Positions 1 through 11,736 are shown, counted from the first letter of the stretch. The stretch is 64,000 nt of DNA from Acanthacorydalis orientalis (GCA_034766995.1 CM068320.1:21917312-21981311), one strand, 5' to 3'. Notes: generated by a model not told the origin, from the sequence alone. A program made the numbers and translations.

Positions 1-126
1 CTAATTGTAACTTATTTACAGAAGTTGAAGTTAAGTATTTGGACACACATATATATATATATATATAAATTCGTAGGTATGAAATTATTGAAAAGTTATA
101 TTTTTTGTAGTTATTAAAAAGACTGT

Positions 127-233
127 AAAGGCGTTAATCATCGAACAGTTCTGGACCACTTAAAACAGCTAAGAAAATTAAGAAAGCTTGACAATTGTGT
201 CCATAAACCGCAATTATTTTTCTACCAACCTAA
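127..233 (+). mobile_element. 3' relic of a non-autonomous mariner
   Basis: The right end reads accgcaattatttttctacc, then aacctaa and a TA. This is the reverse complement of the left terminal repeat of the element at 3558. The preceding 75 bp match the 3' part of the copy at 5376, where a helix-turn-helix remnant (HLKQL...RKLD) runs straight into the terminal repeat. The 5' half is absent. Fragment only. Confidence 0.75.
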
Positions 234-710
234 TAATTAATGATTAAACTGAAATAATTATTTATATACATCTTATTGTGTTAAGAACTATTACTTGTTG
301 GATCATAAGGGCTTAAATTATCAGAAACCAGTAAAAATTTGATTCATGAAACTTTTTCTAAGACAATTCATTAATCACTTCTAAATCATTCACTATTTAT
401 TAAACTATACGGTAAATGTGAAATGTATGAACTCAATAAATTTAAGTTTCTGATGCATAAAAAATGTTATTTGTTGACATAAGCGTTTTCCCTAAGTAAC
501 AAAGATATTAATGTTTTGTGTTTTCTAAATAAAAAAAATTAAGACATTTATTTTTAATTCTGTTTTAATTCTTCCTTATTTGAGAATTAAAGTGTATTAT
601 TATTTATGTACACATACTTTAATTATGAGATGTTATTGTTTTACTTACTTTTTTTTATATTTTACTGAAAACATTTATTGTGTCTAAATTTATTTTTTTC
701 TGAATACACA
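234..710. other. AT-rich unique DNA, nothing recognised
   Basis: No coding similarity, RNA gene or terminal repeat was seen here. Confidence 0.5.
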
Positions 711-712
711 TG

Positions 713-784
<72 letters not shown>

Positions 785-793
785 GAGAGAGAG
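711..793. repeat. Compound microsatellite (CA)n(TA)n(GA)n
   Basis: About 20 bp of CA, then about 50 bp of TA with one interruption, then a short GA run. It directly abuts the 5' end of a LINE fragment. Confidence 0.95.
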
Positions 794-1563
794 ATCGTTA
801 TCTTCGCATATATTCCGGAAGAACTACAAAAACGGCTAGAAGAATTAGACAATGCTAGACAACAAATTGGCTTACATATGAACCACGCCAAAACAAAAGA
901 GTTAATTAATGTGTTTGTCTGCATGGAGAAAATTGAAATAAAAGGAACAGAAATAGAAGATGTCACGAAGCATATCTATCTAGAGCAGCGTATCAGTAAA
1001 GATGAATCATTCATTGAAGAAGTAAACAGGAGAATAAGAATGGGACGGAGCGGATTTGGACGAAACGCCTCGATATTTAAATCGACAATCCTACTCTGAA
1101 GAAAAATGTATTTAATAAATGTATACTATCAGTCCTTATCCACGGTAGTGAAATATGAGTGCTTAACGCTAAAATCATTCAGAGACTTCAAACAACACAG
1201 AGATGTATGGAAAGATGCATGCTAGGAATAACAAGAAGAGATAGGAAAAGAATAGAATGGATACGAAAACAGATACGAGTCACATACGTAATAAGAAGGG
1301 TAATGAGTCTGAAATGGGAACGGACAGGGGATGTTGCAAGAAGAGAAGATAACTGATGGACAACAGAAATTATTAACTGGGAATCAAAGAGTACAAAAAG
1401 ACTAAGAGAGAGATCAATAAACAGATGGGATGAGGAAATTAATTTTTTTATTGGAAATCAGTGGAAAAGGAAGGCATCCAATCGCACAAAATGGAAAATC
1501 ATGGAAATGGCCTTTATTCGACAATGGATTGACAGAAGTTGTTGTTGTTGATGATGATGATAA
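790..1563 (+). pseudogene. 5'-truncated RTE-like non-LTR retrotransposon, 3' end
   Basis: The reading frame opens just after where the reverse transcriptase active-site aspartates would lie (EIVIFAYIPEELQKRLEEL). It continues through the conserved GLHMN..KTK block to about 1099, as in RTE-type LINEs. The C-terminal part resumes in another frame at 1159-1356 (QRCMERCMLGITRRDRKR, then LKWERTGDVARR). Later frames give a W..EI segment and a terminal FIRQWIDR. Stops and frameshifts make it dead. It ends in a short (GTT)n(GAT)n tail, as such LINEs do. The same 3' end occurs at 13964-14041 on the other strand. Confidence 0.8.
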
Positions 1564-1641
1564 ATCATATTATTTTATTATTAAAGTTCACCTTTTTTAT
1601 TCTAATTGAAATTTTAAATTTCAGTTTTATCATTGTACAAA

Positions 1642-2297
1642 ATAGGTAGATTATGTTTGAGCGGGGAGGAAGCTATCTTGCCTCCCGGCACTTAGACTCG
1701 AAGTCCATTATGCCTTCCATTCTTGATCAAAACCTTCCTACTTATAGGAAGGTTTTGATACCTATATATAGGCTTATATATAGATATACTTTACTAATAG
1801 GCTTCCTTCCAGAAGCCCATCAGCCTACCCGAGTTTATAGACCTTAGTTCGGCCGCGGTGAGGAAAAACTCCCCAAACCATCGTCGCCTTAAATTGACCC
1901 ATGCCGGACATTCCGCGAGGAGGTGAATGGGGGTCTCGTTGCCCCTCCCCCACACCATCTACACTTCCCGTCCGTCCTTCGGCCTTGTATATGTTCGTGG
2001 TAGCTTAGTCTCCCGTGTCCTGTGACAATTCGCACCATGAGCCGGGAGAAGGATCTGCCGCTTGTATAGATTATCTTGGTCCAGTCGTTATTTGGAGGCT
2101 GGCCTAAGAGTACCCTGGATTGCCGACAACTGTCAATCTTTGGCCACCATTCTGAGTGTTCTGACTCGACCCACTCCAGAATGGCGCCCTTGGCCCAGCA
2201 TCTCGCTAGCCCTACGAAGGGCTCTGGCCCCTCCACTGCGGACCTGGCTCCTAATGAAGCCAGTCTGTCCGCTATTTCGTTCCCCCGTATGCCCGAA
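1642..2297 (-). mobile_element. 5'-truncated non-LTR retrotransposon with 13-bp target-site duplication
   Basis: Both ends are bounded by the identical 13-mer atcattgtacaaa, at 1629-1641 and 2298-2310. This defines a 656-bp insertion. GC content is visibly higher than in the flanks. On the minus strand it begins inside an RNase H domain and runs to a 3' UTR without a poly(A) tail. Heavy 5' truncation plus a long target-site duplication fits target-primed reverse transcription. The clade is probably I/Jockey/R1-like because of the C-terminal RNase H. Confidence 0.88.
1794..2297 (-). pseudogene. Retrotransposon RNase H C-terminus plus CCHC knuckle
   Basis: The frame starts with SGIRGNEIADRLASLGAR, the last conserved block of a retroelement RNase H. 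It continues with SRLMVRIVTGHGRLSYHEHI and a zinc-binding segment starting CRWCG. A one-base indel in the G-rich run near 1944-1950 shifts the frame. In the next frame the expected ETPIHLLAECPAW supplies the remaining H and C, followed by RRRWFGEFF and a stop at 1794-1796. The apparent start methionine lies in the target-site duplication, not in the element, so it is not a true start. Confidence 0.82.
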
Positions 2298-2310
2298 ATC
2301 ATTGTACAAA

Positions 2311-3343
2311 CAGAACCATTTTTTTTATTATTGCGCAGTTAAACAATTAAGTTCGAAAGTATAATATGAACAATTACTGACAAACAGAGACAGAATCGAA
2401 TCTAATTGTAATTGATAGTCAAGTAAACATTTCGAAATATACAATACAACTAACTGAGTAAACAAAATTGTGTGACTACACGATATTCTCTAACACAATA
2501 TGCAAACTATCGCGATTATAATGAGAAATGTATTCATATTTTCTATTTGAGTGTCGGAATTGTTTGACCAATTATCACTTTACTTTACGTAAACGCCAAT
2601 GCATAATACGCAGACGAAATTATTGTATTGTACTGATACAATACAAATATAACACCATATGTAACTATTTTCACCGTTACCGAGCGTTTCGTGACGTGAT
2701 GAAAGATCCTATTTCAGTAAAAAAATATACGTGTGTATATAAAATATAATTAATAGAAAAGAGTCGATAATCGAATTCCGTTTGAACGTTTTTCATGCCT
2801 GTCTATTTTTAAAATTGACAGTACGTATTTACGTGCATCATCCTGTGTATATTCTATACAGTGTGCCTTTTGTATTGAGACAACGGGCTGTACATACATA
2901 TAGCGTGGCTAACAAAGATGGAAGCCGTGAATTTGACAAAGTTACATTGTTCAACTATTGTCTGCATGAATATGTCTATAGTGTCTATAGATTTCACATA
3001 TAAGCGTGATGGCATTCGGTCAGGAACGGACTGAAAAATGTCATGTTTAATATAATGTGTAGTCCAGTAAATTCGCAGATCTATAAAAATGACTGGCAAG
3101 TATTCCCAGTTAATTAAACGGATGTCTTGCAAATGGCGAACAGAGCGAAAACGCGAATTGAAGAACAAAACTGTTATTCGAATTAATATAAGCTTGTAAT
3201 TAGAAATCGATTTTAATGAACGTGTCTTCCTCGAACCACTAATATTATAAGGATATGTATTGATAGATTTGCTTGAATTGTTTACTATAAAAGGTAACTA
3301 TATACCGAGATTACATTGTATTACGTCGCAGTTCTTTAAAGGC
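2311..3343. other. Unique DNA, nothing recognised
   Basis: Short open frames of 73-104 codons exist on both strands (2528-2749, 2782-3003, 2854-3168). None has a recognisable domain, and their composition follows the local AT-rich background. Confidence 0.4.
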
Positions 3344-3344
3344 A

Positions 3345-3711
3345 AATTTAAAAAAAGCATTTATTAATTGATGTAAAAACTTATAGAGGAATCATGATAA
3401 GAAAGAATTTAATTTTTATAAAAGTGAACATTATTAAATTTAACAGGATGTTAAATAAGAACCTAGTACTATATCAGAATAGAAAAACCTTAAATGATCA
3501 TTTAGTAATAGGTACATAAATGAAAGATAATATATGGTAACAAAGTATAAATTAATATTAGGTTGGTAGGAAAATAATTGCGGTGTTTTTTTTCATAATC
3601 CTAACTTCGTTTTTTCAATGAAAGTGTAATTTCATCATGTTCATGATAATATCATTTTAAAGTACATTTTTCGGTCTGTATTTTGATAATATCGACTTTA
3701 GTTTTATTACG
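3345..3711 (+). repeat. Segmental duplication, copy 1
   Basis: About 213 bp of non-transposon flank plus the first 150 bp of the mariner at 3558. It recurs in the same orientation at about 4533-4918 with scattered substitutions and a small indel. Similarity stops inside the mariner 5' region. Confidence 0.85.
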
Positions 3712-4169
3712 AATTTTACTTGAAATTGTGTTATTGAATTAAAGATGAAAAAGTAGCAAACAAGAGTACTTTTTTGTATGAGTTCAAAACGGGTAGTAAA
3801 GCAGTAGAAACTGTTCGTAAACTAAACGATGCTTTTGGTGTGGGTACTGTTAAGGAACGTACGGTGGAATTGTGGTTCCAAAAATTTCGTGCTGAGGACG
3901 AGATCCTTGAAAATGAAGAATTCGCGAACGTCCTTCTTCAATTTGTAATGACAAACTGAAGGCGTCAATTGAATCAGAACCACACACATCAATTCGGGAG
4001 CTTACACAAAAGTTAGGGGTTAGTAATCCAGCTGTTTAGGACCACTTGATATTTCAAGTGATCCAAAACTGCTGGATGACTAACGTGTAGCAGCCAGGAA
4101 ACTCAAAAAAGCTTAAAATGTATATGAATTTGAAGGACATAAACTGCAATTATTTTTCTACCAACCTAA
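3558..4169 (+). mobile_element. Non-autonomous mariner, N-terminal remnant only
   Basis: The left end is ttaggttggtaggaaaataa, then ttgcggt. The right end is its near-perfect reverse complement. A TA flanks each side (3556-3557 and 4170-4171). At 612 bp it is about half the usual mariner length. It encodes only the N-terminal DNA-binding region: YEFKTGSKAVETVRKLNDAFG, then ERTVELWFQKFRAEDE and a later SIRELTQKLGVSNPAV. The ATG at 3745 is followed by an in-frame TAG at codon 4 and a frameshift near 3775. No catalytic domain is present, so it can only move in trans. Confidence 0.88.
4019..4084. repeat. 31-bp near-perfect inverted repeat inside the mariner
   Basis: The arms are 4019-4049 and 4054-4084, separated by a 4-base loop (tatt), with only about three mismatches. 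The left arm is the end of the helix-turn-helix coding region. The right arm is the same stretch inverted, so the foldback arose by local inverted duplication. Confidence 0.85.
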
Positions 4170-4532
4170 TATCAAAAAGAAAATGTTTCAGTCAATATTT
4201 AACGCATTTTATTAAACCGATATTTAAATGTATCTTATTTTATATAATTTTTTATTACAATTTTAACCTCGAAGACAAAAACAAGTCCAATTTCATAACA
4301 GAAAATGGTTAATTTGAACATTCGAGTGAAGATTATTTCTTCCTAAATGTGTGAAAAATGTGATAAACATCTTAATTTATTTGATTATATTATATCTTGG
4401 TATTTAAATTCATTTTTAAAGGAATTAAAAATACAGTTAGTATTGTTTAACTGTTTTGCGCAAGTTTATTAAGTAATATTGTAATACTTCTGGAAAAATA
4501 AAAGCTCTGCACGTATTCTATATTAAAAAAAA
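4170..4532. other. AT-rich DNA between duplication copies
   Basis: No recognisable gene or repeat terminus. Confidence 0.4.
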
Positions 4533-4918
4533 AATTAAAAAAAGCATTTATTAATTGATATAAAAACTTATAGATGAATCAAGACAGGAAAGAATTCAAT
4601 TTTTATAAAAGTGAACATTATTATAATATGTTTAAAAACTATATTAAATTTAACAGGATGTTAAATAAAAACCTAATATTATATCAGAATAGAAAAACCT
4701 TAAATGATCATTTAGTAATAGATACATAAATGAAAGATAATATATGGTAACAAAGTATAAATTAATTTAGGTTGGTAGGAAAATAATTGCGGTTTTTTTT
4801 CATAATCCTAACATTATTTTTTTCAATGAAAGTGTCATTTCATCATGTTCATGATAATATCATTTTAAAGTACATTTTTCGGTCTGTATTTTGGTAATAT
4901 CGACTTTGGTTTTATTAG
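4533..4918 (+). repeat. Segmental duplication, copy 2, with truncated mariner 5' end
   Basis: Matches 3345-3711. The mariner left terminal repeat begins at 4767. Mariner similarity stops at about 4917 and no right end follows, so the copied block carried only part of the transposon. Relative to copy 1 it has about 22 extra bases around 4622-4645. Confidence 0.85.
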
Positions 4919-5375
4919 GCAGCCGATTTTATACTTAAACTGAATATCTTATTTGATATGATAATTATTTTCTCAGATTTCGTTTAATATTTGCAAGATT
5001 TGTACAAACTACGCATTTTTTCAAAACTAATAGTTTATGAAGTAAAGTGTTTTGATTTAAATAACGGACATATTTTTTTAAATCATATTTAAAAATATTA
5101 TTTTTCATATTTTATAAAATTCAACCTTATGTGTTTTGATTTTTTTAATGGAAATTACCGTTTGAAGATACCGAGCCGTTACGAACGTGTTTAATAATTT
5201 ATTAATGCATAAAATAATTTATTTGTTATAAATCAATTAAATATTGTAAGCGAATGTTTCTTTTTCCATTTATTTTTTATTCGTTATTGGTTCCATTGTC
5301 TGTATTTACAGTCTTTGTATTTAAATATTGTTACTTAAATTGAAATTAAATTGCTATATTATTAATAACATACTA
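4919..5375. other. AT-rich unique DNA, nothing recognised
   Basis: No coding similarity or transposon end was seen. Confidence 0.4.
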
Positions 5376-5912
5376 TCAGGGTGGTAGGAAAATAATTGCG
5401 GTTTTTGTTTTCTGAATTCTAACCTTAATTTTTTTCAATGAAATTGACATTTCATTGTGTTTATGTTAATGTCATTTTAAAGTGTATTTTTCGGTCTGTA
5501 TTATGAAAATATCGACTTTGGTTTTATTATTAATTTTGCTTCAAATTGGGAAAATTGAATTAAAGATGGAAAAGAAGCAAATAAGAGGAATTTTTTGTAT
5601 GAGTTCAAAACGGATGGTAAGGTAGTAGTAATTGCTCGCTAACTAAACGATGCTTTTGGTGTGGGTATTGTTAACTACGGTGTTGGTGGTTGTTCCAGTC
5701 AAAAATTTCGTGCTGGGGACGAGAGCCTCTTCAGTTCATAACGATCAACTGAAGACGTTAGTTGAATCAAAACCATGCACAACAATTTGAGACCTTGCAC
5801 AAAAGTTAGGTGTTAGTCATCCAACGTTTCCGGACCAGTGAAAACAGCTAGGAAAATCAAGAAAGTTTGACAAACGGATGCATAAACCGCAATTATTTTT
5901 CTATCAACCTTA
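5376..5912 (+). mobile_element. Second non-autonomous mariner of the same family
   Basis: Terminal repeats begin tcagggtggtaggaaaataa and end with the inverse at about 5912, with TA on both sides. It is 537 bp long. It has the same layout as the 3558 copy: 5' region, decayed helix-turn-helix coding (start near 5566, MEKKQIRG, LNDAFGVGI, QKLGVSHP), then directly the 3' terminal repeat. More stops and indels than the 3558 copy suggest an older insertion. Confidence 0.85.
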
Positions 5913-5960
5913 TATATATATATATATAAAGAATGATACTATTATTAATTCCCAATTTAC

Positions 5961-6055
5961 TCAAATGTGTGCCATCCGACAGTTCTAGACCACAAATGGA
6001 AAAATGTATATGAATTTGAAGTTCATAAACCGAAATTATTTTTCTAACAACCCAA
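5961..6055 (+). mobile_element. Solo mariner 3' end
   Basis: Carries the sub-terminal segment aatgtatatgaatttgaag shared with the 3558 copy. A terminal repeat (cataaaccgaaattattttt) and a flanking TA follow. There is no 5' part. It lies just beyond the (TA)n that follows the 5376 element. Confidence 0.75.
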
Positions 6056-6057
6056 TA

Positions 6058-7140
6058 CGTGAAAATAAATCTAGTTTCAATAAATACACGAGATAAATAA
6101 ATAAATTTGTACATTAAAAACACGAAAGATGTTCAAAAACCGGCATAAAACCAACCAAACATTCGCTTGTATTTTTAATATAAAATAATGAAAACTTTCT
6201 ATCTCACTCACGATGAAATAATAAAAAAAACTATGGATATGAAATTACAATATTATGCAATTATAATATTAATGTTTAATTTTATTTATTGTGTCTAAGT
6301 ATGAGAGTTGATCATATTTAAACTAATTAATTTGAATACTAAAATTATTTTTAAACAAAATCTGTGTTTTCTTGTACATTAACATGACTTTTCATCATTT
6401 TTTATGGACTTACATAGAAAATTAAAAATATTTTATTAAAAATTAAGGATATTTTCTGGAAACTTTTATCTGTTGTACTTTATAGAACAGTTCTTGAAAT
6501 ACTTTTAGTACATTTATATTTAATTCATTACAAATTAATTTATTAATAAATATTACTATATATTGAAAATATTTTTTTATTAATTTTAAAACATTATTTA
6601 TAATATGAACTTATATATATATTATTAAAAATATTTTTGTTGTAGAAGCATCTTTCTATTAGAAAAAAAATATACAAATGGCATGAAGACAAATCTGATT
6701 ACTTTCATCCATGCACTTGTCGAATAAAATTTATAACAGCGATTCTGGCTTAATCATCATCCTTAAATATTAGACATAATCATTCTGCAGAAGTATAGTA
6801 CGTAGATAATTAGTTACTATCATGACTAGCCTTTATAAGATGCAGCTGCCATTGTTTGGTACAGCTATTATTGTAGGAACGTGTGATTTCAAAGAGCAAG
6901 CAACAAAAATCGCACAATGGATATAAAGAGAATTTATAGTTTACTACCTGAGATTTATTTCATTGTGTTCGACACAAAATAATCAGAAATAGGTGTAAAA
7001 TAGTGTATTGTTAGTTCAAAACATTTTGAACTCGAGTCAAAATCGATTTGACGAAGGAATTTTTTAAATTCGCATCCCGGCCAGGTGTTTAGAATTGTGC
7101 GTTACGTTCGTATCGACACACGCTCAAATTTACTAATTTT
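6058..7140. other. AT-rich unique DNA, nothing recognised
   Basis: About 1 kb without recognisable coding sequence. It becomes slightly GC-richer around 6840-7140. Confidence 0.4.
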
Positions 7141-7142
7141 AA

Positions 7143-7167
7143 AGAATATTCTATGTATATACATATG

Positions 7168-7207
<40 letters not shown>

Positions 7208-7454
7208 TATATGAATATATGTATATATTATAATTCTACATAAATAATATTCATCTACATAAATTTAATAATCTTAATTAACATTTTATCTATTTTATAA
7301 GTCATAAAAGAAAGGGCCGAAAAAAAATTAAAAACGCAATTCTATATAGAAGAATATTAATTATAGAAATTTATAATCGAAATGAAAAAGTTTAATTATA
7401 TTTCATAAACAAGAAAAAAAATTTTCTAAAATAATTCATTAACTTATTTTAAAT

Positions 7455-7506
<52 letters not shown>

Positions 7507-7514
7507 TATGTGTA

Positions 7515-7562
<48 letters not shown>

Positions 7563-7625
7563 TATACTTTTTCTGTATTTTAATATTTTAATAGTTGTTT
7601 TATGAGCTATTTGTATATGATGGCG

Positions 7626-7668
<43 letters not shown>

Positions 7669-7923
7669 TATAAATCTACATAAAAAATATTCATCTACAT
7701 AAATTAAATAATTTTAATTAACGTTTTAACTATTTTATAAGTCATAATAGAAAGGGCCGAACAAAATTAAAAAATCAATTCTATAAAGAAGAATATTAAT
7801 TATAGAAATTTATAATCGAAATGAAAAAATTTTAATTATATTTCATAAAAAAGAAATAAAATTTTCTAAAATAATTCATTAATTTATTTTAAATTATGTA
7901 TGTATATATATATATATATATGT

Positions 7924-7978
<55 letters not shown>

Positions 7979-8032
7979 ATACTTTTTCTGTATTTTAATA
8001 GTTGTTTTATGAGCGATTTGTATATGATGGCG

Positions 8033-8076
<44 letters not shown>

Positions 8077-8130
8077 CGCCAACACATAAAATTAGTTCAT
8101 AAAACAACAATTAGAATAGAGAAAAAGTAT
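7143..8130. repeat. Tandem duplication interleaved with (TA)n arrays
   Basis: The unit at 7232-7456 recurs at 7671-7898, and 7561-7632 recurs at 7974-8036, giving a period of about 440 bp. Each unit is separated from the next by 35-80 bp of (TA)n. Landmark words shared by both copies are agaaagggccgaa and atgatggcgattata. Confidence 0.88.
7979..8130. repeat. 60-bp inverted repeat flanking a (TA)n core
   Basis: The left arm is 7979-8038 (atactttttctgta...ggcgattata). The right arm is 8071-8130, its reverse complement with about ten mismatches. The centre is pure (TA)n, itself self-complementary, so about 150 bp can form one long hairpin. Confidence 0.8.
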
Positions 8131-8815
8131 TTGTAAACGGCGTGGATAGCTAAACAACCTATTGATTTAGAGTAAATTTATGCGTTCAGTTGTATTGAGT
8201 TTATAATGGAAATATTACAATGGAAATGTATAATATCAGAATGAATACATTTGTTACAAGATTGAAAGGTTGATTGGTTAAAATATTCTTTTAGTAGAAA
8301 TATATGTATTAGGAATATATTTTTCAGAATTGAATTATCTTAACATTTTCGCAGAATTATCTTAATATTTTCATATGTTCTAGAAAGTATATGATCATGT
8401 TATTATTGAGTATATAATTAAATAAAGCTTATAAATGAGAAATATGTTTGATGGATATTTGTAATGATGTAAATTACTTAAAAAAAGGTATCAAAAAATT
8501 ATTATATAAAACATAGAGAACAAACTGATATATAATAGTAAATAGATACTTTTTTTATATATAAATAAATTGATGTGTCTTAGATACACAAAATAATATG
8601 CAGTAATTATTTTATTTTCAATCATTTGCTAATTTTGTTACATTTTGATGAAAAAAGAAGTATTAATATAGTAGATACACATACCTACTTGAATTCAGCA
8701 TACAGGTCGATCTAGTTAAATGTTTTATGGAGATAAAAATTATAAATAATCATGAATATATTTACCAAATTGGCAGAAGTGTGCAGTACGTTTCGACAGA
8801 TAATATTTATTTTCA
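8131..8815. other. AT-rich DNA, nothing recognised
   Basis: No gene or repeat terminus was seen. Confidence 0.4.
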
Positions 8816-9250
8816 TAATATAGGGAGGGACGCGATGCCGAGATTGGGGATCGTGGAACGTTTTCCTGTTAGGTGTGTTTGTGTGTGTGAGGGGTAAAGG
8901 CGCCTCGTAGTCTAACCTTTTCTCTTATAGCCTGCGGACAGACTAATTTCTCACCGTCAACTTTCATTAATTACGCCATGAAACATAAGAATAACGACAA
9001 AAGAAAAGTTGAGGGCGTAAACAGCGAAAGCCACCTCGTCGCGTATTTCCTCGCATTGCAGCAGGTCTTTCAGCGTCGAACTCTTGAAAACTAGCTGCAT
9101 CAAGCGTCACCACCTTTTTTCAATGCCAATTACTGAATTACGGACCTTAGCTCGCCCTTTGAAAAATTATTCACATCAGCTATAGACGCCTTGCCTTTTA
9201 CCTATTTTTATGAATAGATGCTTGATAAAGAGCCACTTCAAATGAATTAG
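8816..9250. other. GC-richer unique island
   Basis: Clearly less AT-rich than its surroundings (for example 8821-9130), with several CpGs and no transposon signature. It could be a conserved regulatory element or an exon of a gene outside view. There is no coding evidence. Confidence 0.3.
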
Positions 9251-9292
9251 AATTGCGAAAGAACGATTCACGAAACTTTTAATTTAAATCAT

Positions 9293-9296
<4 letters not shown>

Positions 9297-9349
<53 letters not shown>

Positions 9350-9779
9350 TATAATTTGTGGAAGTAAATTTCAGTATCATTTTTATTTATTAGTGATTGT
9401 AATTGTATATTAACATTATTTTTGTCCTCTCTCTTTCCCCTCTCCTTCTCTCTCTATATGTAATTCTCTCTCTCTCTTTTCTCTCTCTCTCTCTATAAAT
9501 ATATATATATATATATACACGGTTCAATAATTTGTGGAAGTTCAATTTCAGTATCATTTTTTTTATTAGTGATTATAATTGTATATTCACATTATTTTTT
9601 GTTCTCTTTCCCTCAATATCTATATCAATATCTATATCAATATCTATCTATCTTTCTACTTGTGTATATATATATATATATATATATACAGTTCAATAAT
9701 TTGTGGCAGTTCAAATTCAGTATCATTTTTATTTATTGGTGATTATAATTGTATATTCACATTTTTCCCTCTCCCCCCC

Positions 9780-9830
<51 letters not shown>

Positions 9831-9968
9831 GTTCAATAATTTGTGGAAGTTTAATTTCAGTATCATTTTTATTTATTAGTGATTTTAATTGTATATTCAC
9901 ATTATTTTTCGTTCTCTCTCTCCCTTTTGCCCTCCCTCCTTCGTCTCTCTCTCTCTATATATGTATAT
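9297..9968. repeat. Four-copy tandem array with TA and CT microsatellite spacers
   Basis: A unit containing caataatttgtggaagtt and cagtatcatttttatttatt occurs four times, starting near 9345, 9521, 9689 and 9829. Spacing falls from about 175 to 140 bp. Each unit is followed by CT-rich then (TA)n sequence. Confidence 0.9.
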
Positions 9969-10220
9969 AGAATTTTGTATTTTTCTAGTAGTATTAAAAT
10001 TTATTTTCATGTATATTGTATAATATACTTACTAATAAAAATATAATTGAACCGGTCATTTCAAAAACTACATAGTCACATAATTTATATTTAACAGGGT
10101 TCAATAAAAACTAAGTTATACAAAATAATAAAATTTTTTTAAGATTTTTCTTGTTAATATGTTTTTTTAGGCCTTTAATATGTTAGTTGCTTAATGATTA
10201 CTGTCTGTATATATAAGTAA

Positions 10221-10223
<3 letters not shown>

Positions 10224-10294
<71 letters not shown>

Positions 10295-10304
10295 ATATAT
10301 TCAC
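10224..10304. repeat. (TA)n microsatellite
   Basis: About 80 bp, nearly pure. Confidence 0.95.
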
Positions 10305-10309
10305 ATACA

Positions 10310-11300
10310 CACATGCAGTAAGGTGTACGTGCACTTGCGCGTGCATATGTTTTCATGTTTATATGGATAATGAGCTGTTATTTATATCTCCACAGTCGGT
10401 ACACAACGTGAACGAGCCTTAATGCATTTATTTAAAGCACTGAAAAGACATTCAACGTCAGCACTAGCAGTGGCAGTAGCAGAAACACTCGAAAAATAAT
10501 ATAATTATTTACATTTCTGCGTTGCCGCCTTCCTTTTGCTTGAATATTCGCAAGCCACCCATACAAACTATACACCTGTAATTATTTAATTCTGCCACGT
10601 ATGGACGCTCGGGATTACGTTTTCAGTAATAGGTAATTGGTGTGTCGGTTTGCAAATGGCTACGTTTGATGTCATTTAAACCAACGCTTGCGGTTGAAAC
10701 AATGATGTCCCAACGTTGAGTAGAATAATGCGATAGTGATAAACAGACCCTAAATATACGAGACAGAAATGGCGATGCCGTCCGTATTGAGCGCGAATCG
10801 CGCCGTCCTCTTCTAAATATGGTAATATTTACACGGGTGTTAGTTTGCGATAGTGAGAGAACAAATTACATGCATTTAGTAGAATCACCATGTCGAGGGT
10901 ATTTTAATTACGTATGAATGTCCAACGGACGGTGTTTTTAACCCGTGGCCTTTTGTGAATAACCGCTAATTAATTCTAAATGCGCAGCCACCGGTTTGAT
11001 TTACATCAACTGGCAATGGAACCTGTGTGTTTTAATACTTTAATTATATTATGTACAAAGTTTGTATAGGCAAAGGTAGGTAGAGGTGTAGGTGCTGTTG
11101 CTGTAACTACAAACACCATACGGCCATACCGTGCGCTTGTTTACTTAACGTGTTTCATCAGTTTAGCGTATTTATGATGTTGGAAGCGTGAATACACAAC
11201 GCGAACTGGTTTTAATCACTGGTGTAATGCGTGCTGTAATGAATTCTTAATTTTTTAATTAATGGAAAGTTTCGCGTGTAATTTTATGTTCCGGCATAGA
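10310..11300. other. GC-richer unique island
   Basis: Nearly 1 kb with balanced composition and many CpGs. It contains homeodomain-type cores (taattaat near 10970) and no transposon features. Candidate conserved non-coding or enhancer sequence. No long open frame supports an exon. Confidence 0.3.
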
Positions 11301-11736
11301 TATTTTTAAATATCATTGCTCAGAACCCTTTGACGACGTACAGTGAATCACAAATACACTACTATTAAAAAATAAATTAACGTTAATTGGTCATCAGGAA
11401 AGTTTCTACGAGCAGTCAACTGAAAAAGATTAATATCCGTTTGAATAACTGCACAAAACGAAAATGTTCGTTTCCAGTCGGTTTTTCGACTTTATATATA
11501 TATATATATACACACATATATATTATATGTATATTATACATTTTTCCAAAAAAAAATAACAGATGGTAATATTTTGTAAAACCCATTTTGATTATAACGT
11601 ACTAAAAAATGAAGAAACTGTTCTGTTAATTATTTTCGAATCACTTTTTATTGGATATTTTGCTTGTTTTATAAATATGGGTTTCTTGTATACATATTGT
11701 ATAAAAATATTGTTCAATAATATGTGTGTGGATTTA
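11301..11736. other. AT-rich DNA
   Basis: Short open frames at 11387-11569 and 11563-11799 show no recognisable domain. The second runs into the transposon that starts at 11737. Confidence 0.35.

Noticed and set aside
2062..2364. Plus-strand frames at 2062-2364 and 2076-2342
   Set aside because: They lie antisense to the RNase H fragment of the LINE, whose minus-strand frame has clear domain similarity.
7889..8110. Open frames encoding runs of Ile-Tyr or Tyr-Ile (also near 9579, 15324, 18629, 21323, 33646, 41935, 46888, 48350, 59631, 63307)
   Set aside because: They are translations of (TA)n microsatellites, which contain no stop in two of the frames.
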